The notes below the pieces were generated by a model, which was given only the letters and a program-made list of their open reading frames with translations, was not told where the DNA came from and searched no databases. This document shows positions 11,690-23,836 of a DNA stretch of 64,000 nucleotides, piece by piece. This DNA comes from Watersipora subatra (taxonomy: Eukaryota > Bryozoa > Gymnolaemata > Cheilostomatida > Watersiporidae). Positions within the stretch are counted from its first letter, which is position 1. Each line of letters begins with the position of its first letter. A program made the translations under genes and the position numbers. The stretch covers positions 3,844,001 through 3,908,000 of the forward strand of contig NC_088708.1 of assembly GCF_963576615.1 (NCBI RefSeq), written 5' to 3'.

Positions 11690-13213
11690 GACATGAAAGT
11701 TTTGAAACAATTTTGGTATACTCAGGCTATCAGAGGCACGCCAGAAAGGGTATGCCATGAGTAGACTACTCCTTGCAAAAAAGAAAAGTGGTGATAGCCA
11801 TTACTCATCAGACTATAACGTAGTGTTGTAGACAATCCACGCTAAATTTCCTTCAAAAATAAATACTGAAACCATGTTTTTTGGGAGCAAAGATAGTAGA
11901 AATAACAAAATCTATTGACCGACATGCCTAACCTTTAAGATATGCAAGTATAACTGTATGTCATACAAATGACTGCTACGTAGGGAGTGCTTTAATCGGT
12001 GGCACAGCTAGGGAACGGCCAGTTGGCAAGCCTCGGCCAGTTGGCAAGCCTCGGAGCTTTCCTTGTAATAACATTAATAGTAGAGCATACATAGTATTAA
12101 ACACTTCCGATCAGACAGTGGGCTGCGAGATAGAAGAAGATAGCAGTTATTGTATGACAACCAATAATAGAGCATCGCATTCCATCATGAAGGTCACATT
12201 ACACCGGCTTGTGAAGTCTGATTCGTACTAAACGGAGGTTAACCACCACCCTACTGATAGTAGTGAGTGTGAATATTGGCGTTGCTAAGGGTGATGTCGG
12301 GTTTTTGAAAAATGGAAGGCGGAGTACCTCATATTTGCTAATAGGAAAGGACTTTGATAGGAAAAAATTTACAAGACAAATTTAATATCATCAGGAGTAA
12401 GTTGTTCATGAAACAATCTATAATTGCTCGGTGTGTTTGTGAGCCTGGCAAGGTCAATGACAAATGCTATGTATTATTGTCGTAATGATGTAACCAACTA
12501 TCAAAAGATTTAATGCTATGGGGAAGTACATTATTACCGCATCTTTTCCATAGTCGCAGGTTTTTAGGGAACCATCTTTAAGATGGCCTAATTTTATTCA
12601 AAAAACTCAAATCTCCACTATAATTATGGGACCACTGTTCTTGCATGGAATCTTTTGTTAAGGAATTATGTCAACTACATGTCGTGCTAGTATTTATCAA
12701 CGCGAGCAATGTTATATATCGCTATAGCAACAGCTCAACAATCAGCAAGGTTTAATATTACATGAATGGTTGTTTTGCTCTTATTAAAATTGTTTACATA
12801 TTACAACAACAAACCACTCACACTTTTAGTCCCAATGAAAATATGAAACCTGTTATCAATTTCATTTATATGAAGCATTGCATACAGCAGCAGCATTTGA
12901 ACAGATCATCAGATAAAGAGCAGATTGAGAGAAGCAAAACTATAGTAGATACTAGTAGCCTATACATTGAACTATGGAAAGTTATTACTGTGTAAAATAT
13001 GCAATATTTTCAAGTAGTGAAGAACATGCTTTAAACATTTCAAACATTCCAGTAAATAATTACCAGCTTGCATCAAACATGAATTTTCTAATATTTCATA
13101 GACTACTGCAACTCAACTGACTACACAAGCAGTTCAAAGGTCAAGTATTATCAACAAAAGAATGCATTAGACAAACTACAATTAATGTACATGTCACACA
13201 TATAATACATATA
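11690..13213. other. Gene-free stretch
   Basis: Nothing recognisable except two tandem copies of the 18-mer CGGCCAGTTGGCAAGCCT at about 12016-12052. Confidence 0.5.
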
Positions 13214-14317
13214 CCCTAGGACACTTATATTTCGCTAGTATTTAGTTTCGTGAGTAGCATAAAGAGCAAGATTTCGCTGCAACTTGATTTCGCAACTCTG
13301 ATGAGTGCAAAAATATAGTGACGTGAAAATAAATGCAGTGGAACAAACATAATTATATTCCTCAGGTTCGGTTCGCCGGTAAGAAAAAAATTCAATTTGG
13401 GACTAGTTTGTAATTGTGAACCGCAGGTAGAATTGTATGGCCGAGATCGATAATGAAATTTGATCGCTTGCTGCCATTTGTTTTTTGGACTACTGTAGCA
13501 TGGAATTTAACTACGCTGAAAATTTTAACGTTTTTGTCACAATTTAGCTTGGTTTTATATTAACGTATTTTAATTTTAACGATCAACGATGTTGTGTATA
13601 TCAATTTTAACGTTTTCCCAAACACTCAACTGCTGTTAATAATTGCTGAACATCTTTATTACAGTAATTACAAGTTGTATAGCTACAAATACTTACATGA
13701 TACAGCTGCTAGTAATACTATAGCTACAGATACTAGCACAGAGTGTAGTTATTATAACTTCTTCTCTGCCTTTTTTATTAGTGTTATTTATCAGAGCTAA
13801 CTCTTTCTCTATTGCCTCATCTTCTGAATCATTACAAGTTATTGAAGGGGTGTCAGTGGTGAATCCAAACTTTTCCAGAGCCATGCTGCTTGTGTAGCAC
13901 TGTGAGTGTCAGTGTGTCTTATTTTCTTTCAACACGCGGTGCTCACTGCATTGATTGATGTCCCCAACAAACAATAACGCTACTAATGCGTGTGCATTGA
14001 CATCAAGTTCCTATCATTATAAATCATTATTAATGGGAAAATAATCATAATTAATTGCAAAATAATAACGTAATAAATTTTGATAGTCAAATTATTTTGT
14101 TGGTTTATATTTTACCGATGCTATAGTGGTCGATAAAAACGTTAAAATAAATGTAGTTATAAAATTCTATTCTACAGTATCAATGAACAAAGCAATTTAA
14201 TTCCACGTTTTCGCTCGTTCATTAGGATAGTTTAGTTTCGCTCATGAAATTTTTGCGAGAGGATGACTCCACAAAAACGCGAAAGTTAGATGAGGCGAAT
14301 ACATAAGTGTCCTAAGG
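13214..14317. mobile_element. TA-flanked DNA transposon with CCCTAGGACACTTAT ends
   Basis: The left end CCCTAGGACACTTATATTTC pairs with the right end, read on minus as CCTTAGGACACTTATGTATT. TA flanks both (13212-13213, 14318-14319). Both subterminal regions are rich in TTTCGC motifs. On the minus strand an ATG at 13884 opens about 30 codons of protein-like sequence (MALEKFGFTTDTPSI, then an acidic DSEDEAIEKELAL), with a possible donor after it. It could be the start of a lost transposase or a captured exon. Confidence 0.75.
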
Positions 14318-14496
14318 TATAGAGGAGCCGGTAAAGTATCTCTCGTTAAAACCAGAGTTTAACATGTTTAACAAATACTGTCCACTGAGCTGATTGTCTT
14401 GCCAGAAAGGCTGAATCTAGCGCCTACAAAATGTAGATATAAGTTCTGGCCATTAGTATGATTATTGATTGTGAACAACTATATTACAGGTGACAA

Positions 14497-14742
14497 TTTG
14501 ACTCGCACGCAGTTAGTTTGGCTCACATGCAGTTAGTTTGACTCGCATGCAGTTAGTTTGACTCGCACGCAGTTAGTTTGACTCGCACGCAGTTAGTTTG
14601 ACTCGCACGCAGTTAGTTTGACTAGCACGCAGTTAGTTTGACTCGCACGCAGTTAGTTTGACTAGCACGCAGTTAGTTTGACTAGCACGCAGTTAGTTTG
14701 ACTAGCATGCAGTTAGTTTGACTCGAATGCAGTTAGTTTGAC
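14497..14742. repeat. 20-bp minisatellite
   Basis: About 12 copies of ACTCGCACGCAGTTAGTTTG in strict 20-bp register. Variants are mainly single substitutions (C/A at the CTCG site, C/T at the CACG site). Confidence 0.97.
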
Positions 14743-14944
14743 CGAAGCTGTTGTTTAAGAAGGTTACATCAGTGCTATAATTAGTCAGACAGAAAACAAT
14801 ATGCATATTTGTAAACTGAGCTCACCTGTGTCACAGACAGACAGCTACATAACTTTAGTAATGAACTACAACTAGAAGCGTTGTGGAGCAATAGCATTAT
14901 GGCAAGCTTTGTAACTCTGCAACACACGCTGCAGGCGTAAAATA

Positions 14945-15937
14945 CTGTAAAACCTCTGATTGAACGTCATCTCTTTACTTGAACTCCACCTCCATTTGAC
15001 CGCCACTTTGACATTGATCTCCACGAACCCATAATAGCAAGTGATCAGTAGAAAAGAATGACTTGGTTACATCAATAATAATGAATTCTCTCGTCCAATT
15101 CCAAGGCTTCATTTTTTTTCATTTAAAATTGGAAAGCAACACCGCAGAAATAGTTAATAACTGTATAAGGCTAATAGTAGTTCCTTGTTAAACGCGGTCT
15201 TGATACTTCGATGTACATGTGAAAAACGGTTTACATTTACGATGGTATATGAACGACTAGTTTTAGGCTAAAAGTTGAACGCCACCTCTATTTGACCGCC
15301 ACTATGGGAGAAGGGATGAACAATAGAGTGCCACCCTCTAATTGAACGCCACCTCCATTTAGCCGCCACTCTGACATTCTTTGATCTTTACGAAACCATA
15401 ATAGCAAGTGATCAGTAGAAAAGTGTCCACAAAATCGTATTTATAACGCATCATTTACCTAAACAACAGTTAATGCTCTCGTTGTCCAACTCTAAGGCTT
15501 TCCGTTTCTTTTCGTTGAAACTTTGAAAGCAACGCCATAGTAATCAATAACTGTATCAGACTAATAGTAGTTCCTTGTTTAACGCGGTTTTAATACTTCG
15601 ATGTACATGTGAAAAACGGTTTACATTTACGATGGTATATGAACGACTAGTTTTAGGCTAAAGTTGTGCTTAATGCGCATGAGGCTAAATTTTTATCATC
15701 ATTCGTGCGAAATGCAATGCGTAAAAGTTTTCCTCAGCTAAAAAATTTATTGGATGTTAATATCAACTAGTTTGGCAGTTCAAAAGAAGAGTTGAGGTGA
15801 GAAGACATTGTGGAAGGTATGGAACAACCAGGTGTTCCATTGAAAGCAACAATCAGAACGCAATTGGTCGAGCAAACAATGAAAATATTTTTGTTTCTAC
15901 ATGTAGTATAAATATGCTTATTTTATGTCAATTGTTC

Positions 15938-15982
<45 letters not shown>

Positions 15983-16708
15983 AAACATTTATATACATTT
16001 ATAAATAACCTACATTTATATATATATATAAATGTAGCATTTGATAGATTACTGTTATATAACTCATCAGTTTGCAAATTTTTAGCATATTATTTGATAG
16101 CATCATTGCGGTAATCTGATCTTACAATAGATCGCCGCTTGTAACTCTTCTTCTAATGCACATGATAAGCTAGTTTTGGCTGCAAACTGTGGAAAACATA
16201 TCAGTGAGTGCAATGAGCTTTATGCAACATTGTTAAATACAAATAAAATAAAAATATGCCTTCAAATTTAGAATGAAATAAAAATTGAAAACTCCAACAA
16301 ATTGCAAAGCAGGACACAAGCTATAATATCTTTGCAGGTTGATTGCAAGCAATACATATCAACTGGTAGATAGATATATTTCCCAGCTTCCCGATGGATA
16401 TATATTAAGAGATCTTGGACAAGTTGGAGGGAAGGTAGCAGATTTATTGCTAACATTATTATTATCCAAAATAGTTCATGTAGCTACACTAGAATGAGAG
16501 TTCAAAATATGAGCGAAATTGGCTTATATTTGGATAGTTTCGCTTTGACTATAAAGAGGCTAAATTTACGGCATCTTCCCAAAATTCTGACGAGCCACTT
16601 AAAAAATACAACGTCAGCCTCTATTCGAACGCCATCTCTATTTGACTGCCACTATGGAGGAAGGGTTGAAAAATCGAGAGCCACTGCATTGAAATAGAGG
16701 TTTTAAGG
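14945..16708. mobile_element. TA-flanked element with ACCTCT termini and internal duplication
   Basis: The left edge CTGTAAAACCTCTGATTGAA and the minus-strand right edge CCTTAAAACCTCTATTTCAA are similar and both abut TA. Subterminal motifs of the form 'GAACGCCATCTCTATTTGAC.GCCACT' occur at both ends and internally. A block of about 65 bp (15207-15273) is repeated almost exactly at 15596-15662, part of a roughly 390-bp direct duplication. The interior is non-coding and includes the TA tract at 15942-15982. It may be a single Tc1/mariner-like MITE or two adjacent copies. Confidence 0.6.
15942..15982. repeat. (TA)n microsatellite
   Basis: A TA run with one TTT interruption; a shorter TATATATATA tract recurs at about 16017-16031 in inverted context. 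Confidence 0.9.
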
Positions 16709-16710
16709 TA

Positions 16711-19700
16711 TGTTTGAAATATTTCGTCTTTGAATTCCTACAAACATGTCTGTTACAATGCTAGCGATAAAATTTTGACCATTTTTGTTAATAAATTTAT
16801 TTTTAAAACAGACTCTATTTTGCTTTATATCATTATAGAGCGATTCAGTGTTTACTCCGCATTGGACTATCTAGTGACAACTGACGTTATTCCTCAATTC
16901 TCTGTTGCTCAACAATGCACCGTCTGCAGTCAACGATGTTCATTAAATTATTAAGAGATTTCTCTCGCGTGGTTTACCTTTCTAGTCAGTACCAAAACTT
17001 TTGGTGCTGACCTTTTACTGACCTTCGGTACAAGACTTTACTTTTGAGATTCTGACACATTCAAAAAATCATAAACAATTTTTTTTAGCATATTGACACT
17101 ATTTATTATAGTATATGACTAATGTTGGATGGAAAGTGGGATTTCAAATTTCTAAAACCTACACACTCATGATCAGTGAGGCAATCATGACAAAGTAGCA
17201 TTGAGAATATCAGGGGAAAATGATGCATGTAAACTCATTGCCATTCACAGGGATATTTCGTGCAAATTTCTGGGAGACCTTGACATTTAAGCGCTCATAA
17301 CAGACATTAATTATGTTAGCCTTTGAGCTAGCACGGCGCATCAAACCTCAATATTTCAGTACCATAATCAAACCAGTGCAAAGTAAACATGGCATTATGC
17401 CAAATGCCTAAGCGACACCACTCATACAGTGTATAAAAATAGAGGTCACCTTTCTGTAAACTCACTACTCACCAGCATATGGAATTGAATGCTTTGCTCA
17501 AGCAGTATCTTTGACAATCCGATTAGCTGAGCGCTAAAAGAGAAGAGGACAATGAAAAGAGCTCAATGCCGAGATGCTTTGTGACAATAAACACATTCAA
17601 TCTGATATTAAGCTTCACAATCAACTTTCTTTACAAGAATGTATTCAAACTCTGACTTCTAGTGATCAGTTCGACTACAGAGAGCTCATTCCAATGCATG
17701 AGATAGCCTCAAATCTTAAGAGAACACAATCCTTATAAAATGCACAATCAATACAGCAGATGATAATGGCCTATAATTGTGTGATTCATCTGCTGAAAGC
17801 CTTGTTGATATTGTATGAACTGTATACTTTGGGAACAAATCCGCATCCAAAATTGTCAAGTTACTGATTTGCCATTAGCTGAGTTTAATATGGGTTTCCG
17901 TAAAGTCCTTTAGTCATATCTCTAGTATTACCGAGTACAGTTAGTCCTCGTTTAAGGAGGTGCCAGATTAACGACAACTCACAGCAACGATGGATTTTAA
18001 AACTGTTCTAATATTCATTCAACGCAAATCCCTTGTAATTACGACGGTTGGCTAACACAAAGCGACTACCCTCTCCCCATCTCTCACTCGGTATCTTCCT
18101 GCGCTAGGCACGTGCTTTCTAGAACTATATCTGTATGTAGCGCTCGTTATCAAGTTCAATACTCTTATATTAACTCAAAATTTCAAAGAAAATAAAAAGT
18201 GCTACTTTCTAAAAATCAATAAATAGATAATATATAAATACATAATAAAAGAAGAAATGATAGAAAGTAAAAATACTGTACATATTATCGAATGATGACG
18301 AAATGGCCTCACCTGGTTCATTTATCGACCTGTTTGCTGCAACGAATTACTGTCGTTAAGCAAGCACTACCTGTACAGCCAAGCCTCCACATATAAAGTT
18401 AATTCGTTCAAAGATTTGGTCTGTAGTTTGTACAGTCGAACCATCTACTTCCAATGACCTCTGCATACAAAATTTAAACTAACATTTGTCTAGACATGAA
18501 TATCCAAGATGTGATGTGTGAGATGTCTTGAATCATTGCAGGTTTGTAAATCAGAGCATGTGTTCACAGTTCTCCTTAAAACAGCTCAGTTCTACATTGC
18601 GCAAATAGCATTAAACAGTGCTTCGTGTTCTCCTCTGTAGGTTTTTTTAAAGTCATAGACCCCAAAAAGAATGTGGAGTGATAGCAGTTGTGAAAGAAGG
18701 AAAAGGTAATGCGATCACCCCCTTACCTAAACACTGCCAGCCCCACACAACACCAAGACTACACCTAAATCTGCATCTTTACAGACAATAACAGCCTTAT
18801 ATTATTATTTATTACTCTATTCAGTTTCTCATATACAATTCAGGTCCCCGTATTTAGTTTTCACATAATGCACTTAATTGTTTTAATGCTCGACGTATTT
18901 AACTAAAATATTTCTCGCTAAGTTTTATGCTGTAGCACAAATTTAATGAAATTTAATGAAATTTAATGTATTCTTATAAGAATATATGCCGAACATGGGA
19001 AAGTTTAGACCAATGGAGCAAATAGCGGAACAAATTAACTTCACATCTCAAGGTTCGACAGTATTAATGTTTGCATTGATAAGATGCCGCATGTAATAGA
19101 CTAAATTCTTTAGCAACGCCTATCCGAGAACTACACGCATGTGCAAGGCAACCCAACTGTAATTATTTTAATGATAGCATGTGTTTTGTGGTGAATATTA
19201 GGCTAATCTAAACAAAGTTCTTCAAAAGCCTCAAACAACAGAAAGCAGCAGTGATAATGATCTTGTTACCTAGAACACTAAATCTTTTAGTTGAGTAAAT
19301 AGTCGGTTACATACATGTAGGTATAACAACAATATTTAGCACTGGCCATTAAAATGCTTTACCGCTCATGCATAAACAATCGAAACGATTATAACTTGTT
19401 TCATGAGGAAGCCACTCCATGATCAAAGTGAAGTTGTCTGCCCAGTAACAGTTTCTAAACTATATAGAAAGCCACTATTCACACCTGTGTACTTGCATAA
19501 ATCCTACAGCCAGAAAGCCAAAGATAACTCCTAAAAGCTTTTGTTGCCAGAGGGACAGCTGCACCTCTTGCTACACCGTCATCTAAAATTTGGTTCACAT
19601 AGCCTGAAAACTGGCGATAATTTGGTTATATCTCAAAAACTAATCGTCTAATTGATTCGAAACTTTGGAATTACACTGAAAACATATTATGCACAGTGCG

Positions 19701-20669
19701 GCAAAAGGTTTGTGATCCTACGTAAGAAGAAAATGTAATACCAAATAAAGCGAAACTACGTAGCCGAGTTGACTCATATGTAGGATCAGGAAGGAAAACA
19801 TTTTCCTGAGTTATCTCAGGCCCGGGCTTTAAAGTGTTAATTATTTTATGACTAGACGAATGCCCGACGTTCCACACGTAATATAAAAGTTTTTGGCACA
19901 AAACATTTCTTTACCCTCTGAATTTGAGTAACTTAAGCTAGTAACTTAAATCTTTACTATAATAATCAATCAGTCAATAATCAATCAGTTTGAAGCCAGC
20001 TTGCGCTGATCATTATGCATCATGATCTCTCACGCAATCATGTGCTTAAGAGTGAGAAGATTGGTTAGGATTAATCATGGTTTGTACCAGCCAATCGGAA
20101 TGTACAAAAATGGGTGAACTGTAAGAAAAACATGAAAAGTACTTGCTTGACAGATTCTAAGGCAGCTTTTTTCACCAACCATGTACCATTATTTATTAGT
20201 AATTACTAGTGAAAAACTAGATTTTTGGTAACTGAAAGCAGCAATATTAAGAACAACAACGCTATGTTTGTGGCTAATAGAGAACATGTTAAGATATATT
20301 GACCTGCAGCACATAACTTTGATGGTAGAATAGTTCTATGGCATACATATTGCTCACTTCAGCTTTACTAATGCCGTAATTAGTGGCATAGCCTGAGATC
20401 TACTACTTGGATACATCTGAGTGTTGAGTGTATAGCTATATTTACACCAGTCTCAGTGTTCAACTGAACCTTCAGTCATTTGTACCATCTAACAGTAACT
20501 TACAGATTTATTATAGTCCTAGAAACCAGTTAGAGTAATTAAAGCAAAATGAAGCATTGTGGGATTTCAGCTTGAGCATAACACTCAAGTATCGGTCTCA
20601 CATAATTAAGATACTGATTTGGCAATGCTTGTAGCAATACATTGTCTTTAGATTTGAAATTAAAAGACT
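16711..20669. other. Gene-free stretch
   Basis: Nearly 4 kb without a supportable gene, transposon terminus or tandem array. Around 18590-18640 a segment (TTAAACAGTGCTTC) recurs in diverged form near 28520, so part of it may be an old interspersed repeat. No protein similarity recognised. Confidence 0.45.
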
Positions 20670-20671
20670 TA

Positions 20672-21117
20672 GGGGAGACGGGGGCACCTTGGGACACGGG
20701 GCACTGTGGGACAGTGTCATTATTGGGAGTTGTGTTCTGTTCTCATTCTTTAGCATGGGAAAACTTACAGGAAATTACATCATAGGGAAGCCATTTTGTT
20801 CTCATCTCCATGCTGGACCTATTTTAGACAAGGTGAGTAAAAATGTAGATTTTGACCAAAAAAGTAAATATTTGCACCCAGGGAAAATGTTTCATAAATG
20901 GCACTAGAATTTGTATGACCAAATGTTAAGAATGCTAGTCATAGTAGCTTTTTATGCAAAATTCCCCTATATATTACAAGTGTAGCCACTGTTTTTTTCT
21001 GGGAGATATGACACCAAAGCCAATTTATCATCAGGCGGGGCACAGTGGGACAAAAGCTGGCGGGGCACTGTGGGACGCGTCCCACTGTGCCCCGTTGCGT
21101 GTCCCACTGTGCCCCGA
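20672..21117. promoter_or_regulatory. Left-end cluster of GGGGCACNNTGGGAC motifs
   Basis: Six copies of the motif: two starting at about 20679 and 20698, then a tight group at about 21036-21116 with two in one orientation and two inverted. They lie between the left end and the transposase ATG. Such subterminal arrays are usual transposase-binding sites and could also autoregulate the transposase promoter; both roles are inference. Confidence 0.7.
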
Positions 21118-21159
21118 ACATTATTTTATGTAAGCCGTGATGATAATATTGTAGGAACC

Positions 21160-23384
21160 ATGGTTCGAAACAGAAAAACCAGTGCCAAAGGAAAGATTGC
21201 TGATTCAGTGTTTGAATTAGCTATCAAAGAAGTTATTGATGGCAAGCTAAGCCTAAGAGCCGCACCTGAAAGTTATGTCATTCCGAAGTCAACCCTGGCA
21301 AGAGCGGTGACGAAGCGACGGAAGGCTGGAGAAGCTAGTGTTACATACCAACCACGTTGGGACAACAGACGTGTGTTTTCCACTGAACACGAAGTAATGC
21401 TGGAGTCATACCTTGTTGAGGGAGCAAAACACCACGCAGGCCTCACCAAAGTCATGATGCGCCAATTCGCTTATGAATACGCGAAAAAACTGAATCTAAC
21501 ATACCCAAGCCTCTGGGATAAAAACGAGAAAGCAGGTTAGTACCTAATTTATAAAAAAAATCTACAGTCTAATAGCCCTATCTGCTTCTCGCTATCTCTG
21601 TTCTTTAGAATGACCTGAAGAAAAGAGTAGAAAACAAACACAGATTAAATAAAAATATTCATACCGTTTTATTAAATCTGAATGTAGCCTTATAAATATC
21701 TAGGCCTATGTGCATAGTAGGCCGTTAAATTGAGGTCTATGGTTGTTCATTGAAGAAAGCTCATTTTGTGATTTCAGGGGAGGACTGGATATACTCTTTT
21801 ATGAAAAGGCATCCCAACTTGTCAGTTCGCACACCCGAAGCTACGAGTCTGAGTCGGGCCACTAGCTTTAATCGAAGTAATGTATCGGCATTTTTTGTTA
21901 ACCTAGAAGCTGTACTTCTGAAGTATAAATTTGAGGCCAATCAAATTTACAATATGGATGAAATGGCTTTGACTACCGTTCACAAGCCTCCTAAAGTTAT
22001 TGCACGCAAAAACTCCAAACAAGTTGGTCTCGCTACCTCTGCTGAAAGAGGTACTCTTGTAACACTTGTTGGTTCCATTAATGCTCAAGGTTCCTTTATC
22101 CCACCATTCCTCATACTCCCACGAGTCAACTTCAAGAATTCCATGCTAAATGGCACCCCACCTGGAAGCAGAGGTGCCGCTCATGTATCTGGTTGGATGA
22201 ATCAGGAGATATTTCTACAATGGCTGGAGCACTTTGCTAAGCATGCTACATGTTTTCATCAGCATCCCGTGCTGCTACTCATGGACAATCATACAAGCCA
22301 TGTATCTATTTCAGCCATAGAGTCCGCTAAAGAGAAAGGCATTATTTTACTAACGTTCCCTCTCCATTGTAGTCACAAGCTACAGCCTTTAGACCGCACC
22401 GTTTATGGCCCCCTAAAGCGCTACTACAATGACAGCTGTACGCGCTGGATGTTGAATAATCCTGCCCGGACAATATCCATACATGAGATCGGCGCCTTAC
22501 TCAGTGAGAGCTTCAACAGGGCATTTACACCATCGAATATCTTATCCGGTTTTCGTGTGTCTGGTGTCTTTCTGTATAAACCAGACATTTTTGGCGACGA
22601 CATGTATCTCGCCTCAGAAGTCACAAACCGTCCAGTTCCCGAGAACTTGGTTACACCATCTACCAGCCAGGATGATCCGATAGCAGCTCCTGCAGTGAAC
22701 CAAGCACTACCAGCAGAGCCAGTCTATTCATCCCCATCAACCAGCCAAGTTGTAGCTACCCCTAAAGACCTTACACCATTAGAAGTACGGCCATTCTCGA
22801 AAGCCCCTCCACGACAAAACCAAAGAAAAAGGAAAACTGCAAAGTCACTAGTTTTGACAGACACCCCAGTAAAAGAAAGACTCGAAAGAGAACGCAACAA
22901 ACAGAGGGCCAAGAAAACATCTAAAAGAGTGAAGAAGAAGGTTATTCAGGATGTGGAGGTCAGTGATAGCAGTGAGGATGAGCGCCAAGAAGTCGAATTG
23001 AACACTAGGCTTGAGAAAGAGGACACTAGCGAGGATGACGGAGATAATGGGGTTGTTGAAATGGACAGTGAAACGGATTCAACAGAATATAACACCGGAG
23101 ATTATGTGCTTGTAAAGTTCACAGTTACTGGCAAGCAGAAGCTTGTAAAGCACTATGTTGGAATCATCGTCGAGATGGAGAGTTCTGATATAACATTAAG
23201 TGTGTCGTTCTTCAAAACTGTTCCTGGTGCCAAGCCTACATTTGTTAAATCAGAGCCAGAAGACTTAGCACTAGTCGACCACAGTGACATTCTATTAAAG
23301 CTTCCACCACCGAATATCACTGGTGGAACAAGAAGACTCTCAGAGAGAATGGCCTTCCCTATTAGTTTGGCACAATATTTCTAG
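21160..23384 (+). CDS. Pogo-like transposase (psq HTH + DDE_1), two exons
   Basis: Exons 21160-21535 and 21778-23384 join through a 242-bp GT-AG intron (phase 1), giving 660 residues. The start is the ATG in context ACCATGG; the frame opens further upstream only by running into the end-motif array. Residues 12-55 form a Pipsqueak-type helix-turn-helix ([20 protein letters not shown]). About 75-165 resembles the CENP-B/Tc5 HTH, with [12 protein letters not shown]. The DDE_1 core follows: D186 in NMDEMAL, D295 in LLMDNHTSH and D331 in [13 protein letters not shown], a DDD triad. After about 390 come a Ser/Thr/Pro linker, a basic region (RKRKTAK, RVKKK), an acidic stretch, and a small folded-looking C-terminal block starting GDYVLVKF. 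No internal stops, so it may encode active enzyme that cuts and pastes the element at TA sites. Confidence 0.93.
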
Positions 23385-23530
23385 CTATGTGAGGATTTCC
23401 ATATTTGTTTTTACCACACTTCTCTGCTGTTTAGTTGTCTTGTCTTGGTCATGTACATCTCATCATACTGTAGTTTTGTTTGTAATATACCATACTACTA
23501 ATTACTGTTCTACACTGTTTTATATCATAC

Positions 23531-23536
23531 AATAAA
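23531..23536 (+). terminator. Transposase poly(A) signal
   Basis: AATAAA about 150 bp past the transposase stop and inside the transposon, before the right-end motif cluster. Confidence 0.65.
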
Positions 23537-23592
23537 CTTGACTAAAATTCTTTTATGCACCATCTTTAGTGAAGACAGTAGGTAATTATATA

Positions 23593-23834
23593 GTCCCACA
23601 GTGCCCCGGCCGCTGTCCCAGGGTGCCCCCGATGCGGGGCACACTGGGACAGTGAACATGAGTTGGTAGATTCATTGTAAAATTTTTTTAACTATTAGCA
23701 GGAGGAAATGTTTGGATATTTATATAGACAACATCTGAGGGTATCATCACAAGAAAATTCAGCTCATTATCAATTAAATTATTCGATGGGTTGTCAAAAG
23801 TGTAAATTTTGTCCCAGAGTGCCCCCGTCTCCGC
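23593..23834. promoter_or_regulatory. Right-end cluster of GGGGCACNNTGGGAC motifs
   Basis: Four copies: three packed at about 23593-23652 in mixed orientation and one forming the right terminus (about 23809-23832). Together with the left cluster this makes about ten potential transposase-binding sites. Confidence 0.7.
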
Positions 23835-23836
23835 TA

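Larger units (their letters stand above)
20672..23834 (+). mobile_element. Pogo-superfamily DNA transposon, apparently complete
   Basis: The terminal repeats match: left GGGGAGACGGGGGCACCTTG, right (minus) GCGGAGACGGGGGCACTCTG. TA lies at each edge (20670-20671 and 23835-23836). The element is 3163 bp and contains one two-exon transposase gene on plus. Clusters of a 15-bp motif of the form GGGGCACTGTGGGAC lie inside each end. Intact ends, TA duplication and an uninterrupted spliced frame suggest fairly recent insertion. DDD catalytic layout and TA target fit pogo/Tigger. Confidence 0.93.

Noticed and set aside
14497-14742. CRISPR-like or operator array
   Set aside because: Perfect head-to-tail 20-bp units without spacers: an ordinary minisatellite.
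21070-21159. Upstream start for the transposase at 21070
   Set aside because: Those 30 codons are the end-motif array read in frame; the ATG at 21160 has the better context and begins the psq domain.
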